Below are positions 26,263 to 34,549 of a stretch of 64,000 nucleotides of DNA, in pieces. This DNA is from Agarivorans sp050870875. Lineage in GTDB: Bacteria; Pseudomonadota; Gammaproteobacteria; Enterobacterales; Celerinatantimonadaceae. A program made the translations under genes and the position numbers. Below the pieces are notes generated by a model. It was not told the DNA's origin. It was given only the letters and a program-made list of their open reading frames with translations, and ran no database searches. Where the stretch lies: the NCBI RefSeq assembly GCF_050870875.2, contig NZ_CP194041.2, positions 3,596,001 to 3,660,000 on the forward strand. The letters run 5' to 3'. Within the stretch, counting starts at the first letter, position 1, and the number at the start of each line of letters is the position of its first letter.

Positions 26263-26451
26263 CCTTGTCTTCGCCACATAAAAAAGCCCGCCGAACACAA
26301 CGGGAAACACAATGATAGTAGGGTGTATCCGATAAGCTCACTTGTGATTTTCTAGGCTTAGGCATATAGCAACTCTACGCACAATGAGGACAAACTAAGC
26401 GTAGAGCACTAATTGATTTATCGCCAGTTAGAATGGGTGTCCTATTATCTT
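26263..26451 (-). repeat. One-ended fragment of the RAYT-like element (right-end 189 bp)
   Basis: Begins directly at the right end of copy 1 and repeats the last ~189 bp of the element: the first ~34 codons of the transposase plus the terminal sequence ending CCTATTATCTT. It looks like a tandem partial duplication of the right end, produced by one-ended transposition or slippage. It retains the ATG but no complete gene. Confidence 0.85.
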
Positions 26452-26475
26452 TTTTATTATTCAATGCGCTAACAC

Positions 26476-27757
26476 AAAGCGGACACCCATAATAATAACC
26501 ATGGAGACAGCAACACCGTTTGTAAAAGTAATTCCACTACAGTTATTTAGTTCTGAGGCTGTTGTCATGCGGATTGGTGGCTGAATTCATCATTAATAAC
26601 TCATCTTGATGATTTCTGAGGAAATACACGCCTCAGCAAAGCTGATGGTTCAGACATAGTTCGAAAGTAAGCTCGCGCCTAAGCGCGGTTTAGCAAACGT
26701 TTGCAGCAACTTAAACCGGCCGTTCGTTTATGCCCCATATGCTGATGGTATTCCCTGAGCAAGCGCTCTTTACCGACTGCGCCAGAAAAGTGCCGTTCAA
26801 ACTCGCTACTTAAAATCAGCCACTGCGCTTCATTTATCCCTAAGCGTTGGATGATGGAACTTTCGCCACTGTCGATGTCACCCCGTTTATCCTCTCTTAC
26901 CATGCGCCCAGTCATATCAACCAACTCAAGATAGTCTTTCAGCTCAAAGGGTAAGCCTTGGGGCATCGGCTCTCTTGGATTGCCCACAAAGGGAAACAGG
27001 TTTGTTGCCTGGGCTTGTTTTAGCTGAGCGGCTTTTGCTCGTCGTTGTACGCTGGTATGAGCAGAGCCCTCTGGTGTACTTGCCATCTTGGCTCTGATGG
27101 GGTTTAGGTCTACGTAAGCCATACACGCCATGAGTGCGGCTTCATCCAAAAGCGCTTGGGATTTAAAGCGCCCTTCCCAAAATCGACCGGTACATTGGTC
27201 TTCTTGATTGGCGGCTCGCGCAATGTGTTCGTTTAAATGGCGCATAAACCAGCTTAAGTCATACAGGCGAGTCCGATACACTTCGGCGGTGGCGCTGATG
27301 GCTTGTAGTTGCACCTCACTCAACTGCGGACGTAACTCAAGGTTGAGATACATCTGAGTCAGTAAGGTGCCCTGATGCAAGCTATGCCAGCGTTCTAAGA
27401 CTTCATCCATTAACCAAGCTTCTGCTTGCGGCTGATTAACATGTAGCACGAGGTGGGTATGATTACTCATGACAGCATAAGCACAAACATCAATCGCGAA
27501 CACCGACGCCAATTTGAGCAGATAATCCTCGACCCACTGGCGGCGATGCTCATAGCTTTTACCACTTACCTTGTCTTCGCCACATAAAAAAGCCCGCCGA
27601 ACACAACGGGAAACACAATGATAGTAGGGTGTATCCGATAAGCTCACTTGTGATTTTCTAGGCTTAGGCATATAGCAACTCTACGCACAATGAGGACAAA
27701 CTAAGCATAGAGCACTAATTGATTTATCGCCAGTTAGAATGGGTGTCCTATTATCTT
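26476..27757 (-). mobile_element. RAYT-like (HUH/Y1) element, copy 2
   Basis: About 1282 bp, same ends and orientation as copy 1. The 3'-side noncoding segment differs by a few substitutions. It starts 25 bp after the right-end fragment, so three right ends and two left ends lie within 2.8 kb. Confidence 0.8.
26679..27671 (-). CDS. RAYT-like HUH/Y1 transposase, copy 2
   Basis: 330 residues, full length, differing from copy 1 at only about ten positions (for example LMDEVLE for SMDEVLA near residue 87, and KERLLREYHQ for QESLLRQYHQ near 300). The HUH motif and the AYVDLNP tyrosine are intact. No frameshift or stop. Confidence 0.88.
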   Translation of the reverse strand: MPKPRKSQVSLSDTPYYHCVSRCVRRAFLCGEDKVSGKSYEHRRQWVEDYLLKLASVFAIDVCAYAVMSNHTHLVLHVNQPQAEAWLMDEVLERWHSLHQGTLLTQMYLNLELRPQLSEVQLQAISATAEVYRTRLYDLSWFMRHLNEHIARAANQEDQCTGRFWEGRFKSQALLDEAALMACMAYVDLNPIRAKMASTPEGSAHTSVQRRAKAAQLKQAQATNLFPFVGNPREPMPQGLPFELKDYLELVDMTGRMVREDKRGDIDSGESSIIQRLGINEAQWLILSSEFERHFSGAVGKERLLREYHQHMGHKRTAGLSCCKRLLNRA

Positions 27758-27803
27758 CGTTAGTTCCTTTTGAGCAAGCAGTAATCTGTGCTATTCGGAA
27801 GCC

Positions 27804-28016
27804 CTTGGTGTCCTATTATCTTCCTTCTCTGATTATTTCCTCTGATTAAACAGCAGCAGTCAGCTTAGCAGTTAAAGAAAAGCCGCTCGGTTAAGCGGCT
27901 TAAATGAAAGTTAGGATGGATGTCCATGCTATTTATTTTATCTTGCACAATGAGGACAAACTAAGCGTAGAACACTAATTGATTTATCGCCAGTTAGAAT
28001 GGTGTCCTATTATCTT
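27804..28016 (-). repeat. Cluster of solo right ends of the RAYT-like element
   Basis: Beyond copy 2, three further right-end relics occur. 27804-27822 ends GGTGTCCTATTATCTT. 27911-27942 is degenerate (GTTAGGATGGATGTCC ... TTATCTT). 27944-28016 is 73 bp matching the terminal sequence from GCACAATGAGGACAAAC to TATTATCTT with one base missing. None contains coding sequence. Confidence 0.75.
27876..27902 (-). terminator. Rho-independent terminator-like hairpin
   Basis: AAGCCGCT/AGCGGCTT stem with TTTTCTTT following on the minus strand, within the solo-end cluster. It could end transcription from the toxin/immunity genes to its right. Confidence 0.5.
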
Positions 28017-28019
28017 TGA

Positions 28020-28043
28020 TTAGCCCCGCGAGTGCGGGGCTAA
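28020..28043 (-). terminator. Hairpin downstream of the immunity-gene cluster
   Basis: TTAGCCCCGC and GCGGGGCTAA pair around GAGT directly after the 60-codon ORF. The downstream minus-strand tail is only moderately T-rich. Confidence 0.55.
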
Positions 28044-28051
28044 TTATCTGT

Positions 28052-28234
28052 TTAAACTTGGCGAACTAAATTGGTCGCATCTGCAAAAGAGAGTTCATAA
28101 ACACCTCTTAACATCCGTATTAATAAAAGCTCCCCCAAACCACGATCAATGGCGATATTCAAAGCATCTTGAGCAGATACACCGTCATTTTTCAATGACA
28201 TATAAAAGTCTAAGCTAAGCAAATCATCCGACAT
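28052..28234 (-). CDS. Small hypothetical protein next to the MafI-like immunity gene
   Basis: 60 residues, not recognised with certainty. The C-terminal half (ELLLIRMLRGVYELSFADATNLV) resembles the short helical motif of small proteins related to the L7/L12 C-terminal domain. Its start overlaps the MafI-like gene by 11 bp, so it is cotranslated. It could be an accessory immunity factor of the orphan EndoU module. Real coding status is probable but unproven. Confidence 0.5.
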   Translation of the reverse strand: MSDDLLSLDFYMSLKNDGVSAQDALNIAIDRGLGELLLIRMLRGVYELSFADATNLVRQV

Positions 28235-28478
28235 TTTCTTTCAAAAAACTCCAAGAATTATCATCAAGCTGCATTAACTTTGCTATACGACTTATATCGC
28301 CAATTAGCTCAGAAGAAATTTGCGACTCATTTTCATATAGCTGATCACAAATCAACTCGAACGCTACACCAAACTCATTATGCTCAATAAATTCGGATGC
28401 ATTTTTCACATCCGAATCAGATAAACCACAAGCAGCACTAGCCAACAAATTTCTAATTTGTTCGTCAATATTTTTCAC
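28224..28478 (-). CDS. MafI-like immunity protein
   Basis: 84 residues, acidic and helical. The central segment EFIEHNEFGVAFELICDQLYE (~28-48) resembles the MafI family of immunity proteins found with Maf/Rhs/CDI-type toxins. It starts about 14 bp after the orphan EndoU toxin tip ends, the usual toxin-then-immunity order, so it is probably the cognate antidote. No signal peptide; cytoplasmic. Family assignment is by pattern recognition. Confidence 0.65.
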   Translation of the reverse strand: MKNIDEQIRNLLASAACGLSDSDVKNASEFIEHNEFGVAFELICDQLYENESQISSELIGDISRIAKLMQLDDNSWSFLKENVG

Positions 28479-28492
28479 TTCAAACCCAGCCT

Positions 28493-28846
28493 CTATTTAA
28501 TTGGAAAAGCGGTAATAATACCTTCTCCGGCAGGCTCTAAAACTACCTTGATGTTTGTTCCATTCCGAGTGCCTTCAACAGTAAAGCGAGCGGGTTTACC
28601 TGCTTTAGTAAACCAATTTCCTGCTTTACCTGTTTGCTGCACCCACTTCAAACTAGGGGCAGTCGCGATATCCGAAACAGCATTCATGATCTTATCGCTA
28701 GACCAAGATGCTGGGAATTTAGTTTTACCATTAAAGAGTCGAGAAAAACCAAACTTATGACCACCGCCAGTGGTGGCGTCACCAGTCAAGATATGCTTCC
28801 TCCTTTGAGGACTAGCTAAATCAGTTGTTCCCTTTGTAACAAGTAA
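28493..28846 (-). pseudogene. Orphan EndoU-type RNase toxin tip (no own start codon)
   Basis: About 117 codons of a bacterial EndoU nuclease domain of the kind carried at the C-terminus of CdiA, MafB and Rhs toxins. Visible are the entry motif RRKHILTGDATTGGGH with a catalytic His, the SSDKIMNAVSDIATAPSLKWVQQTG block and the C-terminal IKVVLEPAGEGIITAFP. The domain begins upstream of the first possible start (a TTG at 28789), and no ATG or GTG serves the whole domain. It opens right after tandem TAA TAA stops closing the preceding gene in the same frame. This is a displaced toxin cassette, silent unless recombined onto an Rhs core. Confidence 0.8.
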
Positions 28847-28849
28847 TTA

Positions 28850-29326
28850 TTACCGATTCGTTAAAGGCCCTAAACTTTCATTTGTAAAATACTTAGTATC
28901 CTCATCTGACGCAGGTTCCATACCACAGAAGAAGTTAGCTATATTATGATCTCTAGCAACGTCTTTAGCATGATGATGCAGTTCTGCTACAAGTATCGTC
29001 ATATCTATATTATCAACCTCATCAGAATCGAAGTTGAAATCAATGTCGTACTGTTCACTATACTTAACCAGTCGTAATAATACATTTGGCAGGGTAATGC
29101 CATTAAGCTTCATATCATTCAGATTGATTAGTGCACTAACATCACCATCAAAGCTCAAGAGATAACTCAATGCATTCACATCGAGTTCATCTCCATTCAT
29201 CAACTCAATATCTTCGCTACATTGGACATCGATAACTTTGCTAGAAGCCGCAATCTGCAACATTAAAAGCCTAATCACGTTGTTCTTATGAACATTTTCA
29301 AATACTACTTCGAGTAAACTAGACAT
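28850..29326 (-). CDS. Probable immunity protein of the Rhs C-terminal toxin
   Basis: 158 residues, acidic, no signal peptide, no family recognised. It starts at an ATG 9 bp beyond the rhs stop, with GAGG overlapping the rhs end. A TTG four codons earlier overlaps the rhs stop. Position immediately after a polymorphic toxin gene, small size and acidity are the usual marks of a cognate immunity protein. It contains many Asp/Glu and an HHH run (ELHHHAKDVARDH, ~127). Ends with double TAA. Confidence 0.6.
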   Translation of the reverse strand: MSSLLEVVFENVHKNNVIRLLMLQIAASSKVIDVQCSEDIELMNGDELDVNALSYLLSFDGDVSALINLNDMKLNGITLPNVLLRLVKYSEQYDIDFNFDSDEVDNIDMTILVAELHHHAKDVARDHNIANFFCGMEPASDEDTKYFTNESLGPLTNR

Positions 29327-29334
29327 ATTCAGCC

Positions 29335-31974
29335 TCAATCAACGAACCCTTTAAAGGTGGAATCCATATTCAATCTAATACCTCTTCCATCACTCAATCT
29401 TTTTTCAAGAAACGTGTTTCCCTTATCAGTTACTTGCTTAAACTCACCAGAGCCACGGGTAATCTCCCTGATATGCTTCATCGCCTGTTCATTCCAGGTT
29501 TTCATTGAGCCAGTAGTTTTGCCCCAAATTTCAGGCTTCCTTCCAGCATGCTTAGATAATGCATGGCCTACACGAGTGCTTCCCTTGTATGCTTCTTGCG
29601 CCGTAGTTAAAGCTATCTTTGTTTGAGCTTTTGTGAGTCCATACTTTGTAACTTTTGGCCTGTTCAATAAAGTTATAACTTCATCAACATATTTGCTGTT
29701 TCTTATCGTCAACGCCGCTTCAGTTGCGAGAGCCCCTTCCGCAAGAACGGAGACTTCCGGCCCCATACCTTGAAGCATTCTAAATGCTGCATCGGAAGGG
29801 CTTTCACTCGTTGCTGATGCCCAAGAATTAGCGGCATACTCAGACAAACCATCTTCAACAGCATTTATTATATTTTCAACATTAAAGCTCTCCGTTCCGT
29901 AGGGATCGGTGAACATCAGTGGATTATTACGTACATAGGCAAAGCGGTTAATACCGTCTACATATCCTAAGGGGTCTGGCTGTAAAAAGCGCCCCATTTC
30001 TGGGTCATACCAACGCGCTCGACTATAAATAACCCCGCCTATATTAGGTTCACGACCTGTATAGCCAAATTGAGGTAAGCTTCCATTGCCAATGCTTTTC
30101 GTGCCAAAGGCATTATAAAGCTGGCTAGCCGTGCGATTGCCAGCTGCATTGGTCGCTAACACTACACTATTTAAGCGGTTAGCCGTTAAAAACTGGTTAC
30201 CGCCAGGCCCCATATAATGAATTGGATTATCGATACCCGGGCCATAAGTAAATAAGCTTTTGAGCTCACCCTTAACGTTATGGGCAGCAACCAGATTATC
30301 GCCACTGTAAAGCCATTGTGTATCGTTTTCGCTAATACGGCGGCCTTGATCATCATATTGATAAAATCTGGTTTCCCCCGCATAGCTATACTTAAACACT
30401 TGCTTAAGGCTGTTGTATTGCAACTGAGTGGTGGCGGTTCCAGTGCACGAACCGTTATATTTTTTAACCACAGCATGGTTAGCATCGTACTGATAACAAC
30501 GGTAATAAGCCCCGCTTGAGCTTCCAGTGCGGATATTGGTTAAGCGACCAAAATTAAGCATGTCATAGTTATAATAGTAATCCACCCCACCGTAAGAACG
30601 CTTAGACCGATTATTAAATTCATCGTAATTAAACGTTTCTATAGAGCCGTTATTACTTTTTACTGTGCTCAACCTATCTAAGTTATCGTAACTGTATTCG
30701 AAAGATTGACTACCGACCCCGGTGATGGTCTCTGAGGCGGCGCTCAGCAAGCTTCTCTCATTATATTCATATTTCATTTCGGCTAACTGGCCATTGCCAT
30801 TATCAACCACAATACTGCTTATATTGCCGTCTTTACGATATTCATAATATTGAGAAACGCCATTGGAGTAACTAATTTGGCCTATTTGGTCGTCGGCATT
30901 CCAAAAATAGGTGATTTGTTCTTGGCTCGGTGTCACCACCGAAACTAAGCGCCCGCTAGGATCATACTTATACTGAGTATTATCTCCTTCTGGACCATTC
31001 ATGGTTAACAGCTTACCGGCTGGCGAATACAAATAACTTAAGGTTTTATTGGCTCGCGAATCGACAACTTTGGCTACTCGGTTTAGAGCATCAAAACCAT
31101 AGGTGGTGGTCGTTGCAGGAGAGGACACTTGCGATACTGCCCCTAGCGCATTGTATTGGTAATAAATGCTATTGTTACTTCCACTGGGGTGGATCGAATC
31201 TAACTGACCGTTTGTGGCGTTATATTCGTAGTTCGTGACCTGGTTTTTAGCATCTTTAGTCGCAGTTAAGTTACCGTGTTTATCGTAGGTATTTTGTTGT
31301 ATTAAATGACCATTTCCATCTTTTACCGTAGCTATTCGGCCTAGATCATCATAACCATACTCAGCAAGTTTGGTAAGTAAATTCGAACTAGGTAGTGATG
31401 TTACCGATGTAGTTAAGCCGGCAAACACTTTTTTCATGTTACCTACCGTATCGTATTCATAATACTCTACGGCTCTTTCTTCTTGTTTGGTTCGAATATT
31501 TAATGCCGTTGGAGACACTTTATATCGTACCTGCCCGCGTTCGTTATAATATAGAACACTGTCTACATCACTAACCCCCGATAAAGAGGCTGAATTATGA
31601 TAATGGTACCAAGTTGTGGCTAATACGTGAGCATCTAACAGATTCTGTTGTTGTTTTACGCGTCCTATATTGTCGTAACTATATTTTTGTTCGTGGGTCT
31701 TACCTTCGTCATCAATATATTTAATGGATTTTAATTGACCATTTTGACTCGCGCCATAATAACTGCGTGTTTCGGTGATTCCACCAGGAGAGGTAACTTT
31801 TAGAATTCGGCCTAATACATCAAACTCTATTAGAGCTGTACGTCCCATTTCGTCATAACCACGAGTGACTCGATTCGCTTTGTCATACTCAAATCGTATC
31901 ACTTCACCATCTGCGTTGGTGATGGATGACTTTAGCCCTTCTTTATTATATGTGGTGGGAACACAAAGCGGACA
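29335..31974 (-). pseudogene. Rhs/YD-repeat polymorphic toxin, 5'-truncated by RAYT-like copy 3
   Basis: About 880 codons of an RHS protein remain, open right up to the element boundary; the N-terminal region and start are gone. Tandem YD repeats fill most of it (YDDLGRIATVKDGNGHLI type). The core ends with the hallmark RARWYDPEMGRFLQPDPLGYVDGINRFAYVRNNPLMFTDPYG. A ~195-residue variable C-terminal toxin follows, ending HALSKHAGRKPEIWG ... FLEKRLSDGRGIRLN ... FKGFVD. The tip's His and GRG-type ending suggest a small RNase fold (possibly BECR), but that is not certain. With no promoter or start it is probably inactive. The next gene is the likely immunity gene. Confidence 0.85.
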
Positions 31975-33245
31975 CCCATAATAATAACCATGGAGACAGC
32001 AACACCGTTTGTGAAAGTAATTCCACTACAGTTATTTAGTTCTGAGGCTGTTGTCATGCGGATTGGTGGCTGAATTCATCATTAATGACTCATCTTGATG
32101 ATTTCTGAGCCAATGCACGCCTCAGCAAAGCTGATGATTGAGGGTGGTTCGAAAGTAAGCTCGCGCTTAAGCGCGGTTTAGCAAACGTTTGCAGCAACTT
32201 AAACCGGCCGTTCGTTGATGCCCCATATGCCGATGATATTGTCTGAGCAAGCGCTCTTGACCAACAGCCCCAGAAAAGTGCCGTTCAAACTCACCGCTTA
32301 AAGTCAGCCACTGCGCTTCATTTATCCCTAAGCGTTGGATGATGGAACTTTCTCCACTGTCGATGTAACCCCGTTTATCTTCTCTTACCATGCGTCCGGT
32401 CATATCGACTAACTCAAGGTAGTCTTTCAGCTCAAAGGGTAAGCCTTGGGGCATCGGCTCTCTTGGGTTACCCACAAAGGGAAACAGGTTTGTTGCCTGG
32501 GCTTGTTTTAGCTGAGCGGCTTTTGCTCGTCGCTGTACGCTGGTATGGGCCGAGTCCTCTGGTGTGCTCGCTATCTTGGCTCTGATGGGGTTTAGGTCTA
32601 CGTAAGCCATACACGCCATGAGGGCGGCTTCATCCAAAAGCGCTTGGGATTTAAAGCGTCCTTCCCAAAAACGACCGGTACATTGGTCTTCTTGATTGGC
32701 GGCTCGCGCAATGTGTTCGTTTAAATGGCGCATAAACCAGCTTAAGTCATACAGGCGAGTCCGATACACTTCGGCGGTGGCGCGAATGGCTTGTAGTTGC
32801 ACCTCACTCAACTGCGGACGTAATTCAAGGTTGAGATACATCTGAGTCAGTAAGGTGCCCTGATGCAAGCTATGCCAGCGTTCTAACACTTCATCCATTG
32901 ACCAGGCTTCTGCTTGTTGCGGATTAACATGTAGCACGAGGTGGGTATGATTACTCATGACAGCATAAGCACAAACATCAATGGCGAACACCGACGCCAA
33001 TTTGAGTAGATAATCCTCGACCCACTGGCGGCGGTGCTCATAGCTTTTACCACTTACCTTGTCTTCGCCACACAGAAACGCCCGTCGAACACAACGGGAA
33101 ACACAATGATAGTAGGGTGTATCCGATAAGCTCACTTGTGATTTTCTAGGCTTAGGCATATAGCAACTCTACGCACTATGAGGACAAACTAAGCATAGAG
33201 CACTAATTGATTTACCGCCAGTTAGAATGGGTGTCCTATTATCTT
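31975..33245 (-). mobile_element. RAYT-like (HUH/Y1) element, copy 3
   Basis: About 1271 bp with the same left (AAAGCGGACACCCATAATAA) and right (GTGTCCTATTATCTT) ends. It abuts the truncated rhs gene on its left and an IS30 remnant on its right. The missing rhs 5' part is not found on the far side, so this is not a simple insertion: either a deletion followed, or the element moved as part of a rearrangement. Confidence 0.8.
32167..33159 (-). CDS. RAYT-like HUH/Y1 transposase, copy 3
   Basis: 330 residues, intact, with MSNHTHLVLHV and MACMAYVDLNPIRAK present. It differs from copies 1 and 2 by around 15 residues (for example NPQQAEAW near 80, RGYIDSG near 263, TLSGEFERHF near 285). It is the most diverged of the three but still over 94% identical. 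Confidence 0.87.
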   Translation of the reverse strand: MPKPRKSQVSLSDTPYYHCVSRCVRRAFLCGEDKVSGKSYEHRRQWVEDYLLKLASVFAIDVCAYAVMSNHTHLVLHVNPQQAEAWSMDEVLERWHSLHQGTLLTQMYLNLELRPQLSEVQLQAIRATAEVYRTRLYDLSWFMRHLNEHIARAANQEDQCTGRFWEGRFKSQALLDEAALMACMAYVDLNPIRAKIASTPEDSAHTSVQRRAKAAQLKQAQATNLFPFVGNPREPMPQGLPFELKDYLELVDMTGRMVREDKRGYIDSGESSIIQRLGINEAQWLTLSGEFERHFSGAVGQERLLRQYHRHMGHQRTAGLSCCKRLLNRA

Positions 33246-33251
33246 TCGTTA

Positions 33252-33311
33252 TCTTTCGACAGACCCAGAAAGATACTTAATTACCAAACACCAGCAGAAC
33301 TATTTGGATGA
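33252..33311 (+). pseudogene. C-terminal remnant of an IS30-type transposase
   Basis: Reads FDRPRKILNYQTPAELFG then stop, the conserved C-terminal ending of IS30/IS3-type DDE transposases (NxRPRKxLxYxTPAEVF). Only about 20 codons survive between RAYT-like copy 3 and the ISAs1 fragment. Confidence 0.6.
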
Positions 33312-33326
33312 ACTGGGGTGGTGCAC

Positions 33327-33711
33327 TTAGATCTTGAATTCGGAGTTGGCACTGGCATATGCGCTCACCATATGGATGGTACTTTGCCTGTCGCCTCTAT
33401 CATAAGAGCCGCGTAAGGTCTTGCCATCAATGGCGACAACCTCACCACAGGTGAGCTTGTGAACGGCCTTCATCCAGGCGAGAAAGCAATCGCGGAATTC
33501 AGCGGGGTCAATATTTGCTATTAGACGGGCAAAGGTATCATCAACGGGCACACCGTTTTCAAACAAGCCCTGTTTAAGGAACCACTCATGGTGACCAAGA
33601 ACATATTCACGGATATCAGTCCAGCCTTGACCTCCCGCTATCACGGCACAGATTGAACCGAACAAAATAGGGGACATAAGATCACACTCGACTCGTCAGG
33701 TCAATTTTAAC
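33327..33711 (-). pseudogene. ISAs1-family transposase fragment
   Basis: The longest open piece is 116 codons. ICAVIAGGQGWTDIREYVLGHHEWFLKQ (~9-37) is the N-terminal associated domain, and EVVAIDGKTLRGSYDR carries the first catalytic Asp. Full ISAs1 transposases are about 370 residues. The extreme N-terminus is frameshifted or stopped upstream of 33677, and the C-terminal two-thirds is absent, ending at EFKI next to the IS30 remnant. Confidence 0.8.
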
Positions 33712-33766
33712 CTCAAGTTGGGCAAAAAACATTCATGATCTTGCCCTGCATTTATTATTAAGAAGC

Positions 33767-34105
33767 TTATACCAAGAAGCCGACCCCTCGTCCTAGTGCA
33801 ATAAACAAACCTAATAAAATCATACAGAAAGAAAGCAACATAGATCTAATCATAAACTGTCTAAACCTATCACCTTCTTCAATTAACAATTTGTCACCAG
33901 CTAGGCAATACTTCCTTTTAAGTACATATAAACTGAACTGAAAATTAGTATTACCAAACAAGCCAGGCTCCCTAATTTCAAATTTAGAATCACCATTTAT
34001 AATCTTTTTATAAAAACCCCTTGACACGACCATCATTTTGAAAAAATTAAAAATAGAAATAATAAGAAGAATATAAAAAGCTAAAAGCAATAGAACTGAT
34101 ATCAT
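33767..34105 (-). CDS. Hypothetical membrane protein (possible immunity protein)
   Basis: 112 residues, not recognised. Hydrophobic segments at ~3-24 and ~88-108 flank a soluble middle with basic patches. AT-rich compared with core genes, suggesting transfer. It starts 25 bp after the end of a truncated gene whose tail survives at 34131-34208, so it could be the immunity partner of a lost toxin; that is speculation. Confidence 0.45.
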   Translation of the reverse strand: MISVLLLLAFYILLIISIFNFFKMMVVSRGFYKKIINGDSKFEIREPGLFGNTNFQFSLYVLKRKYCLAGDKLLIEEGDRFRQFMIRSMLLSFCMILLGLFIALGRGVGFLV

Positions 34106-34130
34106 TTATTTTTCGCTAACCTTATCTAAT

Positions 34131-34208
34131 TTATTTCCAAGTGTAACCAGTTGTCACACCTGTAGCAAAACCTAGCCCAAGACCTCCACTGATCCCTACC
34201 ACTACTTC
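34131..34208 (-). pseudogene. C-terminal tail of a gene cut by the IS3 element
   Basis: An open frame from the IS boundary to a TAA reads EVVVGISGGLGLGFATGVTTG then YTWK. The Gly-rich hydrophobic ending is like the tails of some secreted toxin-type or phage proteins, but no family can be named from 25 residues. Confidence 0.4.
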
Positions 34209-34250
34209 TAGACACCCCACTAAGTAAGTACAATCACCATAGAGGTACTT

Positions 34251-34535
34251 ATGACAATAAAGAAACCACGTAAAACTCATACCACTGAATTTAAAAAAGA
34301 AGCTGTTCAGTTAGCTGTGAAAGTCGGCGTTGCAGCTGCCGCTAGAGACTTAGGCATATATGAATCGCAAATCTACGACTGGCGCACCAAGTTCCAGCAA
34401 AAGAAAAGCTCAAGTCAACGTGAAGCCGAACTCGCAGCGGAAGTAGCCAAGTTAAAGCGTCAATTAGCTGAACAAGCAGAGGACTTAGCCATATTAAAAA
34501 AGGCGGCTACCTACTTCGCGAAGAATCAAAAATAA
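34251..34535 (+). CDS. IS3-family transposase OrfA
   Basis: 94 residues with the helix-turn-helix of IS3 OrfA (TTEFKKEAVQLAVKVGVAAAARDLGIYESQIYDWR) and a leucine-zipper-like C-terminus (ELAAEVAKLKRQLAEQAEDLAILKKA). The codons TTA AAA AAG at 34494-34502 form the canonical A-AAA-AAG site for -1 frameshifting into orfB, where the frame reads on without interruption. Confidence 0.92.
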   Translation: MTIKKPRKTHTTEFKKEAVQLAVKVGVAAAARDLGIYESQIYDWRTKFQQKKSSSQREAELAAEVAKLKRQLAEQAEDLAILKKAATYFAKNQK

Positions 34536-34549
34536 AGCGATTCAAGTTC

